Below are positions 16,743 through 25,808 of a stretch of 61,346 nt of DNA, piece after piece. The translations under genes and the position numbers were made by a program. Origin of the DNA: Labilithrix sp. Lineage in GTDB: Bacteria; Myxococcota_A; Polyangia; Polyangiales; Polyangiaceae. Position 1 is the first letter of the stretch; each line of letters begins with the position of its first letter. A model generated the notes under the pieces. That model worked only from the letters and a program-made list of their open reading frames with translations, was not told where the DNA came from and ran no database searches. The stretch is from positions 1 through 61,346 of the forward strand of contig JAHBWA010000041.1 of the NCBI GenBank assembly GCA_019637195.1, read 5' to 3'.

Positions 16743-17356
16743 CCCGCAAGAAGAAGATCGTCGTCGGGATCACCGGCGCGAGCGGGGCTCCGTACGCGCG
16801 GCGGCTGCTCGCGTACCTCTCCCGTCGCGTCCGCGACGCCGGCGATCTCGAGGTCGGCGTCTGCCTCTCCGCCACCGCGCCCGAGGTCTGGGCGCTCGAG
16901 TGCGGCGGTGACCTGCGCGAGGCGATCGATCTGCCCGTCTACGGGATGCGCGACTACAAGGCGCCGTTCGCCAGCGGCAGCGCCGGCTGGGACGCGATGG
17001 CCATCGTCCCGTGCTCGATGGGCACGGTGGCCCGCGTCGCGCACGGGATCTCGGACACGCTGCTCACGCGCGCGGCCGACGTGATGCTGAAGGAGCGCCG
17101 CGCCCTGGTCGTCGTGCCGCGCGAGACGCCGCTCTCGGTCATCCACCTCGAGAACCTGACCGCGCTCGCGCGCGTCGGCGCCACGATCCTCCCGGCGATG
17201 CCGTCGTTCTACGGCAAGCCCGAGGGCGTGGACGGGCTGCTCGACACGGTGGTCGGTCGGGTGCTCGACCACCTGGGGCTCGAGCACGATCTGGTGAAGC
17301 GTTGGGGGCCGGCGGAAGAGGAGACCTCGCGAGTGAAGAAGGAAGGCCGATCATGA
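16739..17356 (+). CDS. ubiX: UbiX-like flavin prenyltransferase (MqnM)
   Basis: The 205-residue protein makes prenylated FMN for UbiD-type decarboxylases. It starts KKKIVVGITGASGAPYARRL (the family FMN-binding start) and has AIVPCSMGTVARVAHG, then RRALVVVPRETPLS and a C-terminal GLLDTVVGRVLDHLGL. GTG 16739 overlaps the preceding stop. It is directly beside its client decarboxylase, as in other futalosine-type clusters. Confidence 0.93.
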   Translation: MTRKKKIVVGITGASGAPYARRLLAYLSRRVRDAGDLEVGVCLSATAPEVWALECGGDLREAIDLPVYGMRDYKAPFASGSAGWDAMAIVPCSMGTVARVAHGISDTLLTRAADVMLKERRALVVVPRETPLSVIHLENLTALARVGATILPAMPSFYGKPEGVDGLLDTVVGRVLDHLGLEHDLVKRWGPAEEETSRVKKEGRS

Positions 17357-17928
17357 CGCGCTTCGTGGAGCAGGCCATCGCACGCGCCGGCCTCGCGCCG
17401 GTCGCCGCCGCGCGCGCACGCGGCGATCTCGACGCGGTCCGCGCCCTCGTCGCGTCGCTCGGGGAGATCGATCTGCTCGCGCTCGGCGCGGTGGCCGACC
17501 TGGTCCGCGTCTCCGAGGCCGGCGACGTCGTGCGCGTGCACCCTACCGCGGCGAGCGACGTCGCGTGGATCCGCGGGGCTGGCAGCGAGCTGGAGCTGCT
17601 CCGCGCGGTCGCTGTCGCCCGCATCACGGGACCGGTCGGGGCCCGCGTCGGCGTCGACTGGGGCGAGCAGGGCCTCGAGCTCGCGCAGGTCGCCCTCGGG
17701 TTCGGCGCGACGGATCTGACCGGGCCGATCACCCGCAAGAGCGGCGATCTCATCGCCGACGACGAGCTGAAGAAGGTGAAAGGGCAGGGCATGGTCGCCG
17801 CGAGCGCGCTCAAGCGCCGCGAGATCGCCGCGCTGGTCCGGAACGCGGGCCGGTCGTGCGAGTTCACCGACGAGAGCGGCGCGCGCGTCGCGCCCGCGTC
17901 CAGCGAGGGGGAGGCCGCGCATGCTTGA
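17353..17928 (+). CDS. MqnE/MqnC-like protein lacking the radical-SAM core
   Basis: This 191-residue protein has no CxxxCxxC cluster motif. Its N-terminal part (DLDAVRALVASLGEIDLLAL) can be laid over the start of MqnE (EPDLLAVGQLANEVR) and MqnC (EGSFFELGLAADAVRRRK). Its middle (AVAVARITGPVGARVGVDWG, then LELAQVALGFGATDLTGPI) matches the C-terminal part of MqnE and MqnC (DVAQIALRFGADDIDGTI). The whole barrel core in between is missing. ATG 17353 overlaps the ubiX stop and the 3' end overlaps mqnE by 8 bases, so it is cotranscribed with them. By position it could be a partner or scaffold of MqnE/MqnC. Family unrecognised; the homology is by-eye. Confidence 0.8.
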   Translation: MTRFVEQAIARAGLAPVAAARARGDLDAVRALVASLGEIDLLALGAVADLVRVSEAGDVVRVHPTAASDVAWIRGAGSELELLRAVAVARITGPVGARVGVDWGEQGLELAQVALGFGATDLTGPITRKSGDLIADDELKKVKGQGMVAASALKRREIAALVRNAGRSCEFTDESGARVAPASSEGEAAHA

Positions 17929-19078
17929 GACGATCCGCCAGAAGGTGCGCCGCGGCGAGCGCCTGACGTTCGACGACGGCGTCGCGCTCTTCCACGAGCC
18001 GGATCTGCTCGCCGTCGGCCAGCTCGCCAACGAGGTGCGCGAGGAGCTGCACGGCGACCGCACGTACTTCAACCGCAACATGCGGGTCGAGGTCACGAAC
18101 GTCTGCGTCGCGTCCTGCCTGTTCTGCTCGTTCGCGAAGCTCGAAGAGCACATGCCGGGCGCGCACACGATGACGCTCGAGGAGGCCTGGAAGGCGCTCG
18201 AGGACCGGAAGGACGATCCGCCGACCGAGGTGCACGTCGTCAACGGCCTGCACCCCGGCCTGCCGTTCTCGTACTACGAGGAGCTGCTCGCCGGGTACAA
18301 GCGCATCGACCCGAAGGTGCACCTCAAGTGCTTCACCGGTGTCGAGATCCACTTCTTCGCGCAGCACTACAAGATGACGTACCGCGAGGTGCTCGAGCGC
18401 CTGCGCGCGGCGGGGCTCGACAGCCTGCCGGGCGGCGGCGCCGAGATCTTCGACGAGGACGTGCGCAAGCGCATCTCCCACGACAAGGCGACCGCCGACG
18501 AGTACCTCGAGGTGCATCGCGTCGCGCACGGCATGGGCATGCGCACCAACGTCACGATGCTCTACGGGCACATCGAGACGTTCGCCCACCGCGTCGACCA
18601 CATCCTGCGCGTCCGCGCGCTGCAGGACGAGACCAAGGGGTTCCAGGCCTTCATCCCGCTCGCGTTCCACCCGGACGGCAACGGGATGAAGAACCTGCCG
18701 GCGCCCACCGCCGTCGACGATCTCCGCACGCTCGCCGTCAGCCGCCTGCTCCTCGACAACGTCGACCACATCAAGGCCTACTGGGTCAGCCTGACGCCCG
18801 ACGTCGCGCAGATCGCGCTCCGCTTCGGCGCCGACGACATCGACGGGACGATCGTCCACGAGACGATCTACAAGGCCGCCGGCACGAGCTCGCCGGGCGC
18901 GCTCCGCTACGACGACCTCGTGCGGCTCATCCGCGAGGCGGGGCGGACGCCGATCGAGCGGGACACGCTCTACAACGTCGTGCGCGAGCACGAGAAGGCG
19001 AGCGCACCGGAGGCGTCGATGAAGGTGAAGGACCGCGTCCGCCCGGGCGGCAAGCGCAGCCTGGAGGTGGTGTCGTGA
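17921..19078 (+). CDS. mqnE: Aminofutalosine synthase MqnE
   Basis: The 385-residue radical-SAM enzyme joins the MqnA product (3-enolpyruvylbenzoate) with SAM to form aminodeoxyfutalosine. The 4Fe-4S motif is CVASCLFC, preceded by NRNMRVEVTNV, with the family motifs EVHVVNGLHPGLPF, GLDSLPGGGAEIFDEDVR and PLAFHPDGN. The C-terminal SAM-family tail (DVAQIALRFGADDIDGTI) is present. It starts inside the stop region of the preceding gene (8-base overlap) and its stop overlaps the GTG of the next gene. Confidence 0.95.
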   Translation: MLETIRQKVRRGERLTFDDGVALFHEPDLLAVGQLANEVREELHGDRTYFNRNMRVEVTNVCVASCLFCSFAKLEEHMPGAHTMTLEEAWKALEDRKDDPPTEVHVVNGLHPGLPFSYYEELLAGYKRIDPKVHLKCFTGVEIHFFAQHYKMTYREVLERLRAAGLDSLPGGGAEIFDEDVRKRISHDKATADEYLEVHRVAHGMGMRTNVTMLYGHIETFAHRVDHILRVRALQDETKGFQAFIPLAFHPDGNGMKNLPAPTAVDDLRTLAVSRLLLDNVDHIKAYWVSLTPDVAQIALRFGADDIDGTIVHETIYKAAGTSSPGALRYDDLVRLIREAGRTPIERDTLYNVVREHEKASAPEASMKVKDRVRPGGKRSLEVVS

Positions 19079-20979
19079 GCGCGCTCCGCGTCCTCGGGGT
19101 CGAGTACCTCAACGCGCGCCCGCTCTGGGAGTCGCTCCGCGTGGACGCTGCGTCGGCGTCTGGAGCCACGGGAGCGGCCTCGCCGATCGAGCTCCGGCTC
19201 GCGCCGCCGAGCGAGCTCGCGCGCGCGCTCGCGGAGGGGGAGGCGGACGTCGGGCTCCTCCCCGTCGCCGCTGCCGCCACGATGGGCGAGCTCCGCCTCC
19301 TCCGCAACATGGCGATCGGCGCCCGCGGTGAGGTGAGGAGCGTCGCGATCGTCGCCGAGCGGCCTATCCACGAGCTCGAGGCGATCGCGCTCGATCTGTC
19401 CTCGCGCACGAGCGTCGTGCTCGCGCGGCTCCTGCTCGCGCGTCGCGAGCTCGCGCCGAAGCTCTTCGGGGCGTCGCCCGCGGACGCGATCGCGTCGGTC
19501 GGCGGTCGCACCGGCGCGCTCGTCATCGGCGATCCCGCGCTCGATCTCGAGGACCGGTACCCGCACCGGCTGGATCTCGCCGAGGACTGGTTCGAGTGGA
19601 CCAGCCTGCCCTTCGTCTTCGCGGCGTGGTTCGCGCGGCCCGACGCGGTCTCGCGCGAGCAAGAGGACCTCTTCCGGATCGCGAAGCAGAAGGGGCTCGC
19701 GCGCGTCGACCAGATCGCCGCGGAGCACGCGGCGCGGTCCGGCCTCTCGGAGGTGTCGCTCCGCGCGTACCTCACGGAGTCGATCCGCTACGACCTCGGC
19801 GACGAGGAGCTCGCCGGCCTCGAGCGCTTCTGGCTCGAGGGCGCGAAGGCCGGCCTCTTGCCGGCCGCGCGGCCGAGCTTCGAGGAGCCGCGCACCACCT
19901 CGACCCGTCCGTCGCTCGACACGCTGCTCTCGCGCGCGGCGGACGGAGAGCGCCTGTCGGGCGCGGACGGCGTGCGCCTGATCCGCGAGGGTAGCTTCTT
20001 CGAGCTCGGCCTCGCCGCCGACGCCGTGCGCCGCCGCAAGCACCCGAAGGGCGTGGTGACGTACATCGTCGATCGGAACGTCAACTACACGAACGTCTGC
20101 ACGACGAGCTGCCGCTTCTGCGCGTTCTATCGGCCCGTCGGCCACCCCGAGGGCTACGTGCTCTCGCGCGAGGTGCTCGGCCAGAAGCTCCAGGAGGTCG
20201 TCGACGCCGGCGGCGTGCAGATCCTCCTCCAGGGCGGCCTCAACCCGGACCTCCGCATCGAGTGGTACGAGGACCTCTTCCGCTGGATGAAGAAGGAGTA
20301 CGGGCTCGGCCTCCACGCGCTCTCTCCGGAGGAGATCATCCACCTGTCGCGCCTCGAGGGCATCAGCGTGCGCCGGGTGCTCGAGCGCCTGAACGCGGCC
20401 GGGCTCGACTCGGTGCCGGGCGGCGGCGCCGAGATCCTCGTCGACCGCGTCCGGCGGAAGATCGCGAAGACGAAGTGCACGAGCGCCGAGTGGCTCGACG
20501 TCATGCGAGTCGCGCACCACATGGGCCTCCGCTCGAGCGCGACGATGATGTACGGCACGATCGACACCCCCGAGGAGCGCATCCAGCACCTCGTGAAGAT
20601 CCGCGACCTGCAGGACGAGACCGCCGGCTTCACGGCGTTCTTCTGCTGGGACTACCAGCACGAGAGCGGCACCCACCTCACGCCCGGCGACAACGGCACG
20701 CACCTCTACCTGCGGATGCAGGCGGTCGCGCGGCTCATGCTCGACAACGTCGATCACGTCGGCGCGTCGTGGGTCACGCAGGGGCCCGCCGTCGGTCAGG
20801 TCGCGCTCCGCTTCGGCGCCGACGACTTCGGCAGCGTGATGTTCGAGGAGAACGTCGTCTCGAGCGCCGGCACGACGTTCCGCATCGGCGCCGAGGCGAT
20901 CGAGAAGCGGATCCACGACGCGGGCTTCAAGGCCACGCGGCGCAACGTCCGCTACGACTGGCTGACCGAGCCGGCCTGA
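19075..20979 (+). CDS. MqnA-MqnC fusion: chorismate dehydratase/dehypoxanthine futalosine cyclase
   Basis: This 634-residue protein is two enzymes in one chain. Residues 1-275 are MqnA-like (LRVLGVEYLNARPLWESL, then EADVGLLPVAAAATMGELRL), which makes 3-enolpyruvylbenzoate from chorismate. After a linker rich in Ser/Thr/Pro (about 275-290), residues 290-634 are the radical-SAM enzyme MqnC, with CTTSCRFC and GLDSVPGGGAEILVDRVR, which cyclises dehypoxanthine futalosine. GTG 19075 overlaps the mqnE stop. The two activities are not sequential in the pathway (MqnE and the hydrolysis step lie between), so the fusion presumably concerns dosage or assembly. Members of the family are usually separate genes. 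Confidence 0.93.
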   Translation: MSALRVLGVEYLNARPLWESLRVDAASASGATGAASPIELRLAPPSELARALAEGEADVGLLPVAAAATMGELRLLRNMAIGARGEVRSVAIVAERPIHELEAIALDLSSRTSVVLARLLLARRELAPKLFGASPADAIASVGGRTGALVIGDPALDLEDRYPHRLDLAEDWFEWTSLPFVFAAWFARPDAVSREQEDLFRIAKQKGLARVDQIAAEHAARSGLSEVSLRAYLTESIRYDLGDEELAGLERFWLEGAKAGLLPAARPSFEEPRTTSTRPSLDTLLSRAADGERLSGADGVRLIREGSFFELGLAADAVRRRKHPKGVVTYIVDRNVNYTNVCTTSCRFCAFYRPVGHPEGYVLSREVLGQKLQEVVDAGGVQILLQGGLNPDLRIEWYEDLFRWMKKEYGLGLHALSPEEIIHLSRLEGISVRRVLERLNAAGLDSVPGGGAEILVDRVRRKIAKTKCTSAEWLDVMRVAHHMGLRSSATMMYGTIDTPEERIQHLVKIRDLQDETAGFTAFFCWDYQHESGTHLTPGDNGTHLYLRMQAVARLMLDNVDHVGASWVTQGPAVGQVALRFGADDFGSVMFEENVVSSAGTTFRIGAEAIEKRIHDAGFKATRRNVRYDWLTEPA

Positions 20980-20994
20980 GCGCGGGATTCGTCC

Positions 20995-22329
20995 ATGGCC
21001 GTCCGGATCTTCCACGCCGACCACGTCCTGCCGGGCGACGCGCCGCCGATCGCCGACGGCGCCGTCGTCGTCGACGCGGAGGGAGCGATCGTCGAGGTGG
21101 GCGCGGCCGCCGAGGTCCTCCCGCGCCACGCCGGGCCCGCGCCGGAGCGCGTGCGCGGCGTGGTCTTCCCGGGCTTGGTGAACGCGCACACGCACGTCGA
21201 GCTCTCGTCGATGCGGGGGAAGGTGCCGGGCGGGCACGGCTTCGTGCCGTGGGTCGATCGCCTCGTGACGACGAGGAGCGAGTGCTCGCCGGACGAGGAC
21301 GCCGAGGAGATCGAGCGCGCCGTCGACGCGCTCGCGATGTCGGCGACCGTCGCCGTCGGCGACGTGACCAACTCGCTGGCCGCCGTCGCGGCGCTCGCGC
21401 GTCGCGGGATCGGCGGCTCCGTCTTCCACGAGGTGCTGGGGATGGACCGCGCCGTCGTGCTCCGGCGCGTCGACGGCCTCCGCGCCGAGCTCGCCGAGCG
21501 CGTCCCCACGTGGCCGGGCGCGGACCTGGCCTACGCGCCGGCGCCGCACACGCTCTTCACGCTGCACCACGACGCCGCGCGCGCGCTGCTCGAATCGGCC
21601 GAGCGTCGCGGGGTCCGCACGAGCCTCCACCTCGCCGAGCACGCCGCCGAGCGCCGCGCGGTCGAGCACGGAGAAGGCCCTGTCCCCGAGTGGTTCGCGA
21701 CGCGGTTCAAGCAGCGCCCCGAGTGGCCGAAGCGGCCGCTGTTCGACCTCGCCGCGGAGGTCGGCGCGCTCCGCCCGCACGTCATCCTCGTCCACCTCGC
21801 CGACGCGCGCGCCGACGAGCTCGCGCGGGTCGCCGCCGCGGGCGCGCCGGTCGTGCTCTGCCCGCGCTCGAACCTGTACATCGAGGGTCGCTTGCCGCCG
21901 CTGCTCGCGGTGCGCGCCGCCGGGATCGAGCCGGCGCTCGGCACCGACTCGCTCGCGTCGAACACGTCGCTGGACGTCCTCGCCGAGGCGCGCGCGCTCG
22001 CGGACCGTTTCCCGAGCGTGCCGAAGTGGGAGCTCGTCAAGATGGCTACCTGGAACGGCGCCCGCGCGCTCGGGCGCGAGGACCTCGGGCGCCTCGCCCG
22101 CGGCGCTCGGCCCGGCGTCTTCTGCGTGGAGGGCGCCGCCCCGGGGGATCCGGCGGCGCTCTTGCTCGCCTCGCGGGCGCCGCGGCGCGTGCTCGTCGCC
22201 CGCGTCCCGCGCACCGGCGCGTCGGCCGATCCCGCGGGATCCGCTTGGGACGACCCGCCTCCGGCGGGGGCGCGGGCGCCGGGAGCGCCGCCGGCTCGGG
22301 CACCGTCGGCGAAAGAGGAGAGCTCGTGA
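20995..22329 (+). CDS. mqnX: Aminodeoxyfutalosine deaminase-type amidohydrolase (MqnX)
   Basis: The 444-residue metal-dependent amidohydrolase has NAHTHVEL (metal His pair, residues about 63-70), HLAEHAAER (His), VHLADARADEL and GTDSLASNTSLD (catalytic Asp). In the futalosine pathway MqnX deaminates aminodeoxyfutalosine to futalosine, which fits its place between MqnA-MqnC and MqnP. The C-terminal 35 residues are Pro/Ala-rich and probably disordered. The stop overlaps the next start. Confidence 0.9.
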   Translation: MAVRIFHADHVLPGDAPPIADGAVVVDAEGAIVEVGAAAEVLPRHAGPAPERVRGVVFPGLVNAHTHVELSSMRGKVPGGHGFVPWVDRLVTTRSECSPDEDAEEIERAVDALAMSATVAVGDVTNSLAAVAALARRGIGGSVFHEVLGMDRAVVLRRVDGLRAELAERVPTWPGADLAYAPAPHTLFTLHHDAARALLESAERRGVRTSLHLAEHAAERRAVEHGEGPVPEWFATRFKQRPEWPKRPLFDLAAEVGALRPHVILVHLADARADELARVAAAGAPVVLCPRSNLYIEGRLPPLLAVRAAGIEPALGTDSLASNTSLDVLAEARALADRFPSVPKWELVKMATWNGARALGREDLGRLARGARPGVFCVEGAAPGDPAALLLASRAPRRVLVARVPRTGASADPAGSAWDDPPPAGARAPGAPPARAPSAKEESS

Positions 22330-23204
22330 TGATCGCGCGTCTGCGTCGCTGGGGTGAGCTCGTCACGTTCTCGCACACGATCTTCGCGCTGCCGTTCGCC
22401 GCGAGCGCGCTGGTGCTGGCGCTCGGCGAGCCGCACGCGCCGCTGACGCCGCTCCGCGTCCTCGCGATGCTCGGTTGCATGGTGGCGGCGCGCACGAGCG
22501 CGATGGCGTTCAACCGCTGGGCGGACCGCGACGTCGACGCGAAGAACCCGCGCACCAAGGGGCGCCCGGTCCCCGCGGGCCGCACGTCGCCGCGCGAGGC
22601 GCTCGCGCTCGCGCTCGGCTCGGGCCTTTTGTTCTGCCTGCTCGCCGCGACGCTCGGCTTCTGGCCGGCCGTCCTCGCGCCGCCGGTGCTCCTCGTGCTC
22701 CTCGGCTACTCGCTGGCGAAGCGCTTCACGTGGGCGGCGCACGCGTGGCTCGGCCTCGCGCTGGCGCTCGCGCCGGGCGGCGCGTGGATCGCGGCGGGCG
22801 CCGCGCCGAACCTCGGGATCGTGCTGCTCATGGTGGCGGTCGTCACGTGGCTCTTCGGCTTCGACGTTCTCTACGCGCTGCAGGACGAGGCGTTCGATCG
22901 GAGCGAGGGCCTGCGCTCGGTCCCGGCGCGCTTCGGCGCGCGCCGCGCGATGCTCCTGGCCGCCCTCGCGCACGTCGTCACGATCGGCTGCCTCGTCGGC
23001 ACCGCGCTCTCGCTCCACCGCGGTCCGGTCTTCCTCGGCGGCGTCGCGCTCGTCGCGGCGATCCTCGTCGTGGAGCACCGCCTCGTCCGCGGCAAGGGCG
23101 GCGAGGCGGATCTCGCGAAGATCCCGAAGGCGTTCTTCGACTGCAACGCCTACGTGAGCATGGGATTCTTCGCCGCGACCCTGATCGACGCGCTCGTCGG
23201 CTGA
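22329..23204 (+). CDS. mqnP: UbiA-family prenyltransferase MqnP
   Basis: The 291-residue membrane protein attaches a polyprenyl chain to the naphthoate ring. It has the first Asp motif NRWADRDVDAKNPRTKGRPV and the second one DVLYALQDEAFDRSEGLRSV, plus about eight hydrophobic segments. The ATG at 22329 shares one base with the mqnX stop (TGATG); an in-frame GTG at 22326 is an alternative. It is the last gene of the menaquinone run. Confidence 0.93.
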   Translation: MIARLRRWGELVTFSHTIFALPFAASALVLALGEPHAPLTPLRVLAMLGCMVAARTSAMAFNRWADRDVDAKNPRTKGRPVPAGRTSPREALALALGSGLLFCLLAATLGFWPAVLAPPVLLVLLGYSLAKRFTWAAHAWLGLALALAPGGAWIAAGAAPNLGIVLLMVAVVTWLFGFDVLYALQDEAFDRSEGLRSVPARFGARRAMLLAALAHVVTIGCLVGTALSLHRGPVFLGGVALVAAILVVEHRLVRGKGGEADLAKIPKAFFDCNAYVSMGFFAATLIDALVG

Positions 23205-23344
23205 CGCGCTCGTCGGCCGATGCGCCGAGGGCCGGCCCGAGCTGGCCCGCGCCGGATCGCAGCGAGGCTCAAGTACGCGAGATCGCGCGTCCGCGGCGGA
23301 GGCATGGGGAGTGCTCGAGGGTCGCGCGTGGTCGCTCGGGCAAC

Positions 23345-23350
23345 TAGAAT
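23345..23350 (+). promoter_or_regulatory. Candidate -10 box, leaderless Uma2 gene
   Basis: TAGAAT ends 7 bases before ATG 23358. Transcription from it would begin at or next to that ATG; an alternative ATG at 23349 lies inside the box. Confidence 0.5.
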
Positions 23351-23357
23351 GGACGGC

Positions 23358-24152
23358 ATGAATGCGTCGTTTCGGCACGTTCGTCCTGTGCGGCCGCTTC
23401 GGTTTCCAACCACCGAGCCGGAGGACGAGCGCTTGCCGCAGAGCCGACGTCATCACCACTTGTGCCAGGCGCTCTACGAGATCCTCCGCGCGGTCGTGGA
23501 TCCGGGGGAGGACTCCGTCGGCGCGGATCAGTTCGTGTACTTCAACGCGAATCGGCCGCAGCGCTGCCTCGCGCCCGACGTCTTCGTGAAGCGAGGCGTC
23601 CCGGACGAGGACTTCAACTCCTGGAAGACCTGGAAGAAGGGTGCGCCCGAGGTCGCGTTCGAGGTGCTGAGCCCGAGCGACAGCTACGAGCGCTGGACGC
23701 TCGACGAGAAGATCGAGCGCTACCACGAGCTCGGCGTCCGGGAGCTCGTGGTGTTCAACGTCGACGCCGAGCCGGGCGAGCGCCTGCGCGTGTGGGATCG
23801 CATCGAGGGCGATTTCGTCGAGCGGCTCGTCGAGGACGAGCGGACCTGGTGCGCGGTCCTCGGCGTTCAGCTCCTCGTCGGGCCCGCCTCCGTCATCCAG
23901 GAGGGCATACACTACGAGGCCTGCCTCCGCGTCGCGCGCGACGAGGCGGCGACGGAGCTGATCCCGACGCGCGAGGAAGCGCGGAGCGCGGCCGAGGAGG
24001 CGCGGAGCGCGGCCGAGGAGGCGCGGACCGTCGCCGAGGAGGCGCGGCTCGCCGCGGAGCGCGGGCGCAGGAGCGAGGCGGACGCCCGGAAGGACGCCGA
24101 GGCGCGGGTCGCCGCGCTCGAGGCCGAGCTCGCGCGGCTCCGCGGGAGCTGA
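23358..24152 (+). CDS. Uma2-family (DUF820) nuclease-fold protein
   Basis: This 264-residue protein has a PD-(D/E)XK nuclease-like core of the Uma2 family: QFVYFNANRPQRCLAPDVFV (Asp of the fold), then EVAFEVLSPSD and KIERYHELGVRELVVFNVD (E-x-K-like). Uma2 proteins are very abundant in some bacteria; their targets are unknown. The C-terminal 70 residues are a coiled-coil of EEARSAA heptad repeats. It follows mqnP by 150 bases and is probably not part of that operon. Confidence 0.85.
   Translation: MNASFRHVRPVRPLRFPTTEPEDERLPQSRRHHHLCQALYEILRAVVDPGEDSVGADQFVYFNANRPQRCLAPDVFVKRGVPDEDFNSWKTWKKGAPEVAFEVLSPSDSYERWTLDEKIERYHELGVRELVVFNVDAEPGERLRVWDRIEGDFVERLVEDERTWCAVLGVQLLVGPASVIQEGIHYEACLRVARDEAATELIPTREEARSAAEEARSAAEEARTVAEEARLAAERGRRSEADARKDAEARVAALEAELARLRGS
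23985..24065. repeat. 21-bp coding repeat in the coiled coil
   Basis: Four adjacent in-frame copies encode EEARSAA-type heptads (EEARSAA twice, then EEARTVA, EEARLAA). The DNA of the first two copies is nearly identical, so this is a recent expansion of the coiled coil. Confidence 0.8.
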
Positions 24153-24158
24153 CGCGCG

Positions 24159-25739
24159 ATGACGCGCGCCGTCGTCGTCGGCTCGGGGATCGGCGGCGCC
24201 GCGGCGACGTTGCTCCTCGCGCACGCCGGCCTGGACGTGACGCTGATCGAGAAGAACCGGCGCATCGGCGGATCGTGCTCCGGCTACGACAAGCAGGGCT
24301 TCCACGTCGACATCGGCACGCACATGTTCTGTCGCGGCGCTCACGGGCCGCTCGGTGACGTGCTCCGGCGCGTCGACGCCGACGGCGCGATCCGCTTCGT
24401 GCGCACGCGCGACATCGCCGAGCTGCGCTTCTTCGAGCCGACAGAGCCCGATCGCGTGCAGAGCGTGGCGGTCCCGGCCGAGCGAAAGCGGATGCCTCGC
24501 TGCGCCGTCGAGCTCGCGCTGGCGCTCGACCTCTCGCTCCCCGAGGCGCTCCGTGCCGCGAGGCTCTTCGCGCACATCCTCGCGATGAGCGACGAGGAGG
24601 TCGCGCGCTGGGACCACCGGACGATCGAGGAGTTCCTCGAACCGTTCACCGATCACGCGCCGACGATCGCGCTCTTCGGCTTCCTCCTCGGCCTCTACTT
24701 CATCCTGCCGTACTGGGAGGTCTCGGCCGGCGAGGCGCTCTACTGCTTCCGCGCGATGGCGCGCGACAACGCGCTCGGCTACCCGCGCGGGGGGGCGATC
24801 GCCATCCCCGAGACGTACGTCCGGCTCGCGAAGGCGCGCGGCGCGGAGGTCCGCGTCGGTGTGGGCGTGAAGCGCGTCGTCGTCGAGGGCGGCCGCGCCA
24901 AGGGCGTCGAGCTCGCCGACGGCACCGTGATCGCGGCCGACGTCGTCGTCTCGACGTCGAGCGTCCGCACGACGGTCACCCGGCTCGTCGGCGCGGAGCA
25001 CTTCCCGCCCGAGTACGTCGATCGCGCGAGGAAGATCCGCGGCTCGTACATCGCGGTGCAGGCGAAGATCGGCCTCTCGAAGAAGCTCGTCGACGCCGGC
25101 TGCCTCGTCGGCGGCGTGGGCGACGGCGTCGACCTCGCGCGCGTGGGGGTCGGCGACATGAAAGATATGTTCGGCTGCCTGACCCGCGGTGAGGTCCCGC
25201 CCATCGTCCCGTTCTACTGTCCGGTCCCGACGAACTTCGATCCCTCGCTCGCGCCGCCGGGGCATCAGCTCCTCACGGTGTGCGCGGTCGCGCCCACGAG
25301 CGACGTCGCGCTGACGTCGCCGCCGAAGGCGTGGGAGGAGGCGATGCTCCGGACGATCCGCCGCGTCGTGCCCGGCCTCGACGACCACGCGCTCTTCATC
25401 GACACGTTCGACGTCGCGTTCATCGAGAGCTGGATCGGCAAGGAGTTCGGCCCCGCCGTCTCGACGGGACAGACGCCCGATCAGGTCGGGCGACGGCGGC
25501 CGGCCGTCCACACGCCGATCCGCGGCCTCTACCTCGCCGGATGCAACGCCGGCGCGCGCGGCGTCGGGACGGAGCTCGCGGCCGCGAGCGCGATCGAGTG
25601 CAGTGAGCGGGTCCTCGCCGACCTCGGCCGGCCGTCGAGGGCGCCCGCCGGAGCGCGCACTCCGACGGCGCGGGAGCGCGCCGCTCGCCTCCTGGCGCGC
25701 TCGGCGGCCCGTCCCATCGCGTGGGCGACGCGCGCCTGA
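24159..25739 (+). CDS. CrtI/phytoene desaturase-like flavoprotein
   Basis: The 526-residue FAD enzyme starts with the dinucleotide motif AVVVGSGIGGAAATLLLAHA and has IGGSCSGY, as in carotenoid desaturases/isomerases and the retinol saturase family. The C-terminal FAD motif is GLYLAGCNAGARGVGTELAA. No carotenoid, squalene or isoprenoid gene flanks it, so its substrate cannot be set. It starts 7 bases after the Uma2 gene and may be cotranscribed. Length suits the family, with a 45-residue Arg/Ala-rich tail. Confidence 0.85.
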   Translation: MTRAVVVGSGIGGAAATLLLAHAGLDVTLIEKNRRIGGSCSGYDKQGFHVDIGTHMFCRGAHGPLGDVLRRVDADGAIRFVRTRDIAELRFFEPTEPDRVQSVAVPAERKRMPRCAVELALALDLSLPEALRAARLFAHILAMSDEEVARWDHRTIEEFLEPFTDHAPTIALFGFLLGLYFILPYWEVSAGEALYCFRAMARDNALGYPRGGAIAIPETYVRLAKARGAEVRVGVGVKRVVVEGGRAKGVELADGTVIAADVVVSTSSVRTTVTRLVGAEHFPPEYVDRARKIRGSYIAVQAKIGLSKKLVDAGCLVGGVGDGVDLARVGVGDMKDMFGCLTRGEVPPIVPFYCPVPTNFDPSLAPPGHQLLTVCAVAPTSDVALTSPPKAWEEAMLRTIRRVVPGLDDHALFIDTFDVAFIESWIGKEFGPAVSTGQTPDQVGRRRPAVHTPIRGLYLAGCNAGARGVGTELAAASAIECSERVLADLGRPSRAPAGARTPTARERAARLLARSAARPIAWATRA

Positions 25740-25808
25740 TCGCCTGCGTGCGGCCGCTTGCCCGCGTGGGCGCCGGTCGCCCGCGTGCCGCCGCTCGCGT
25801 TCCTCGTC

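Noticed and set aside
17353..17928. Possible MqnB (futalosine hydrolase) for the 191-residue gene.
   Set aside because: No nucleoside phosphorylase-like motif; the ends match MqnE/MqnC instead.
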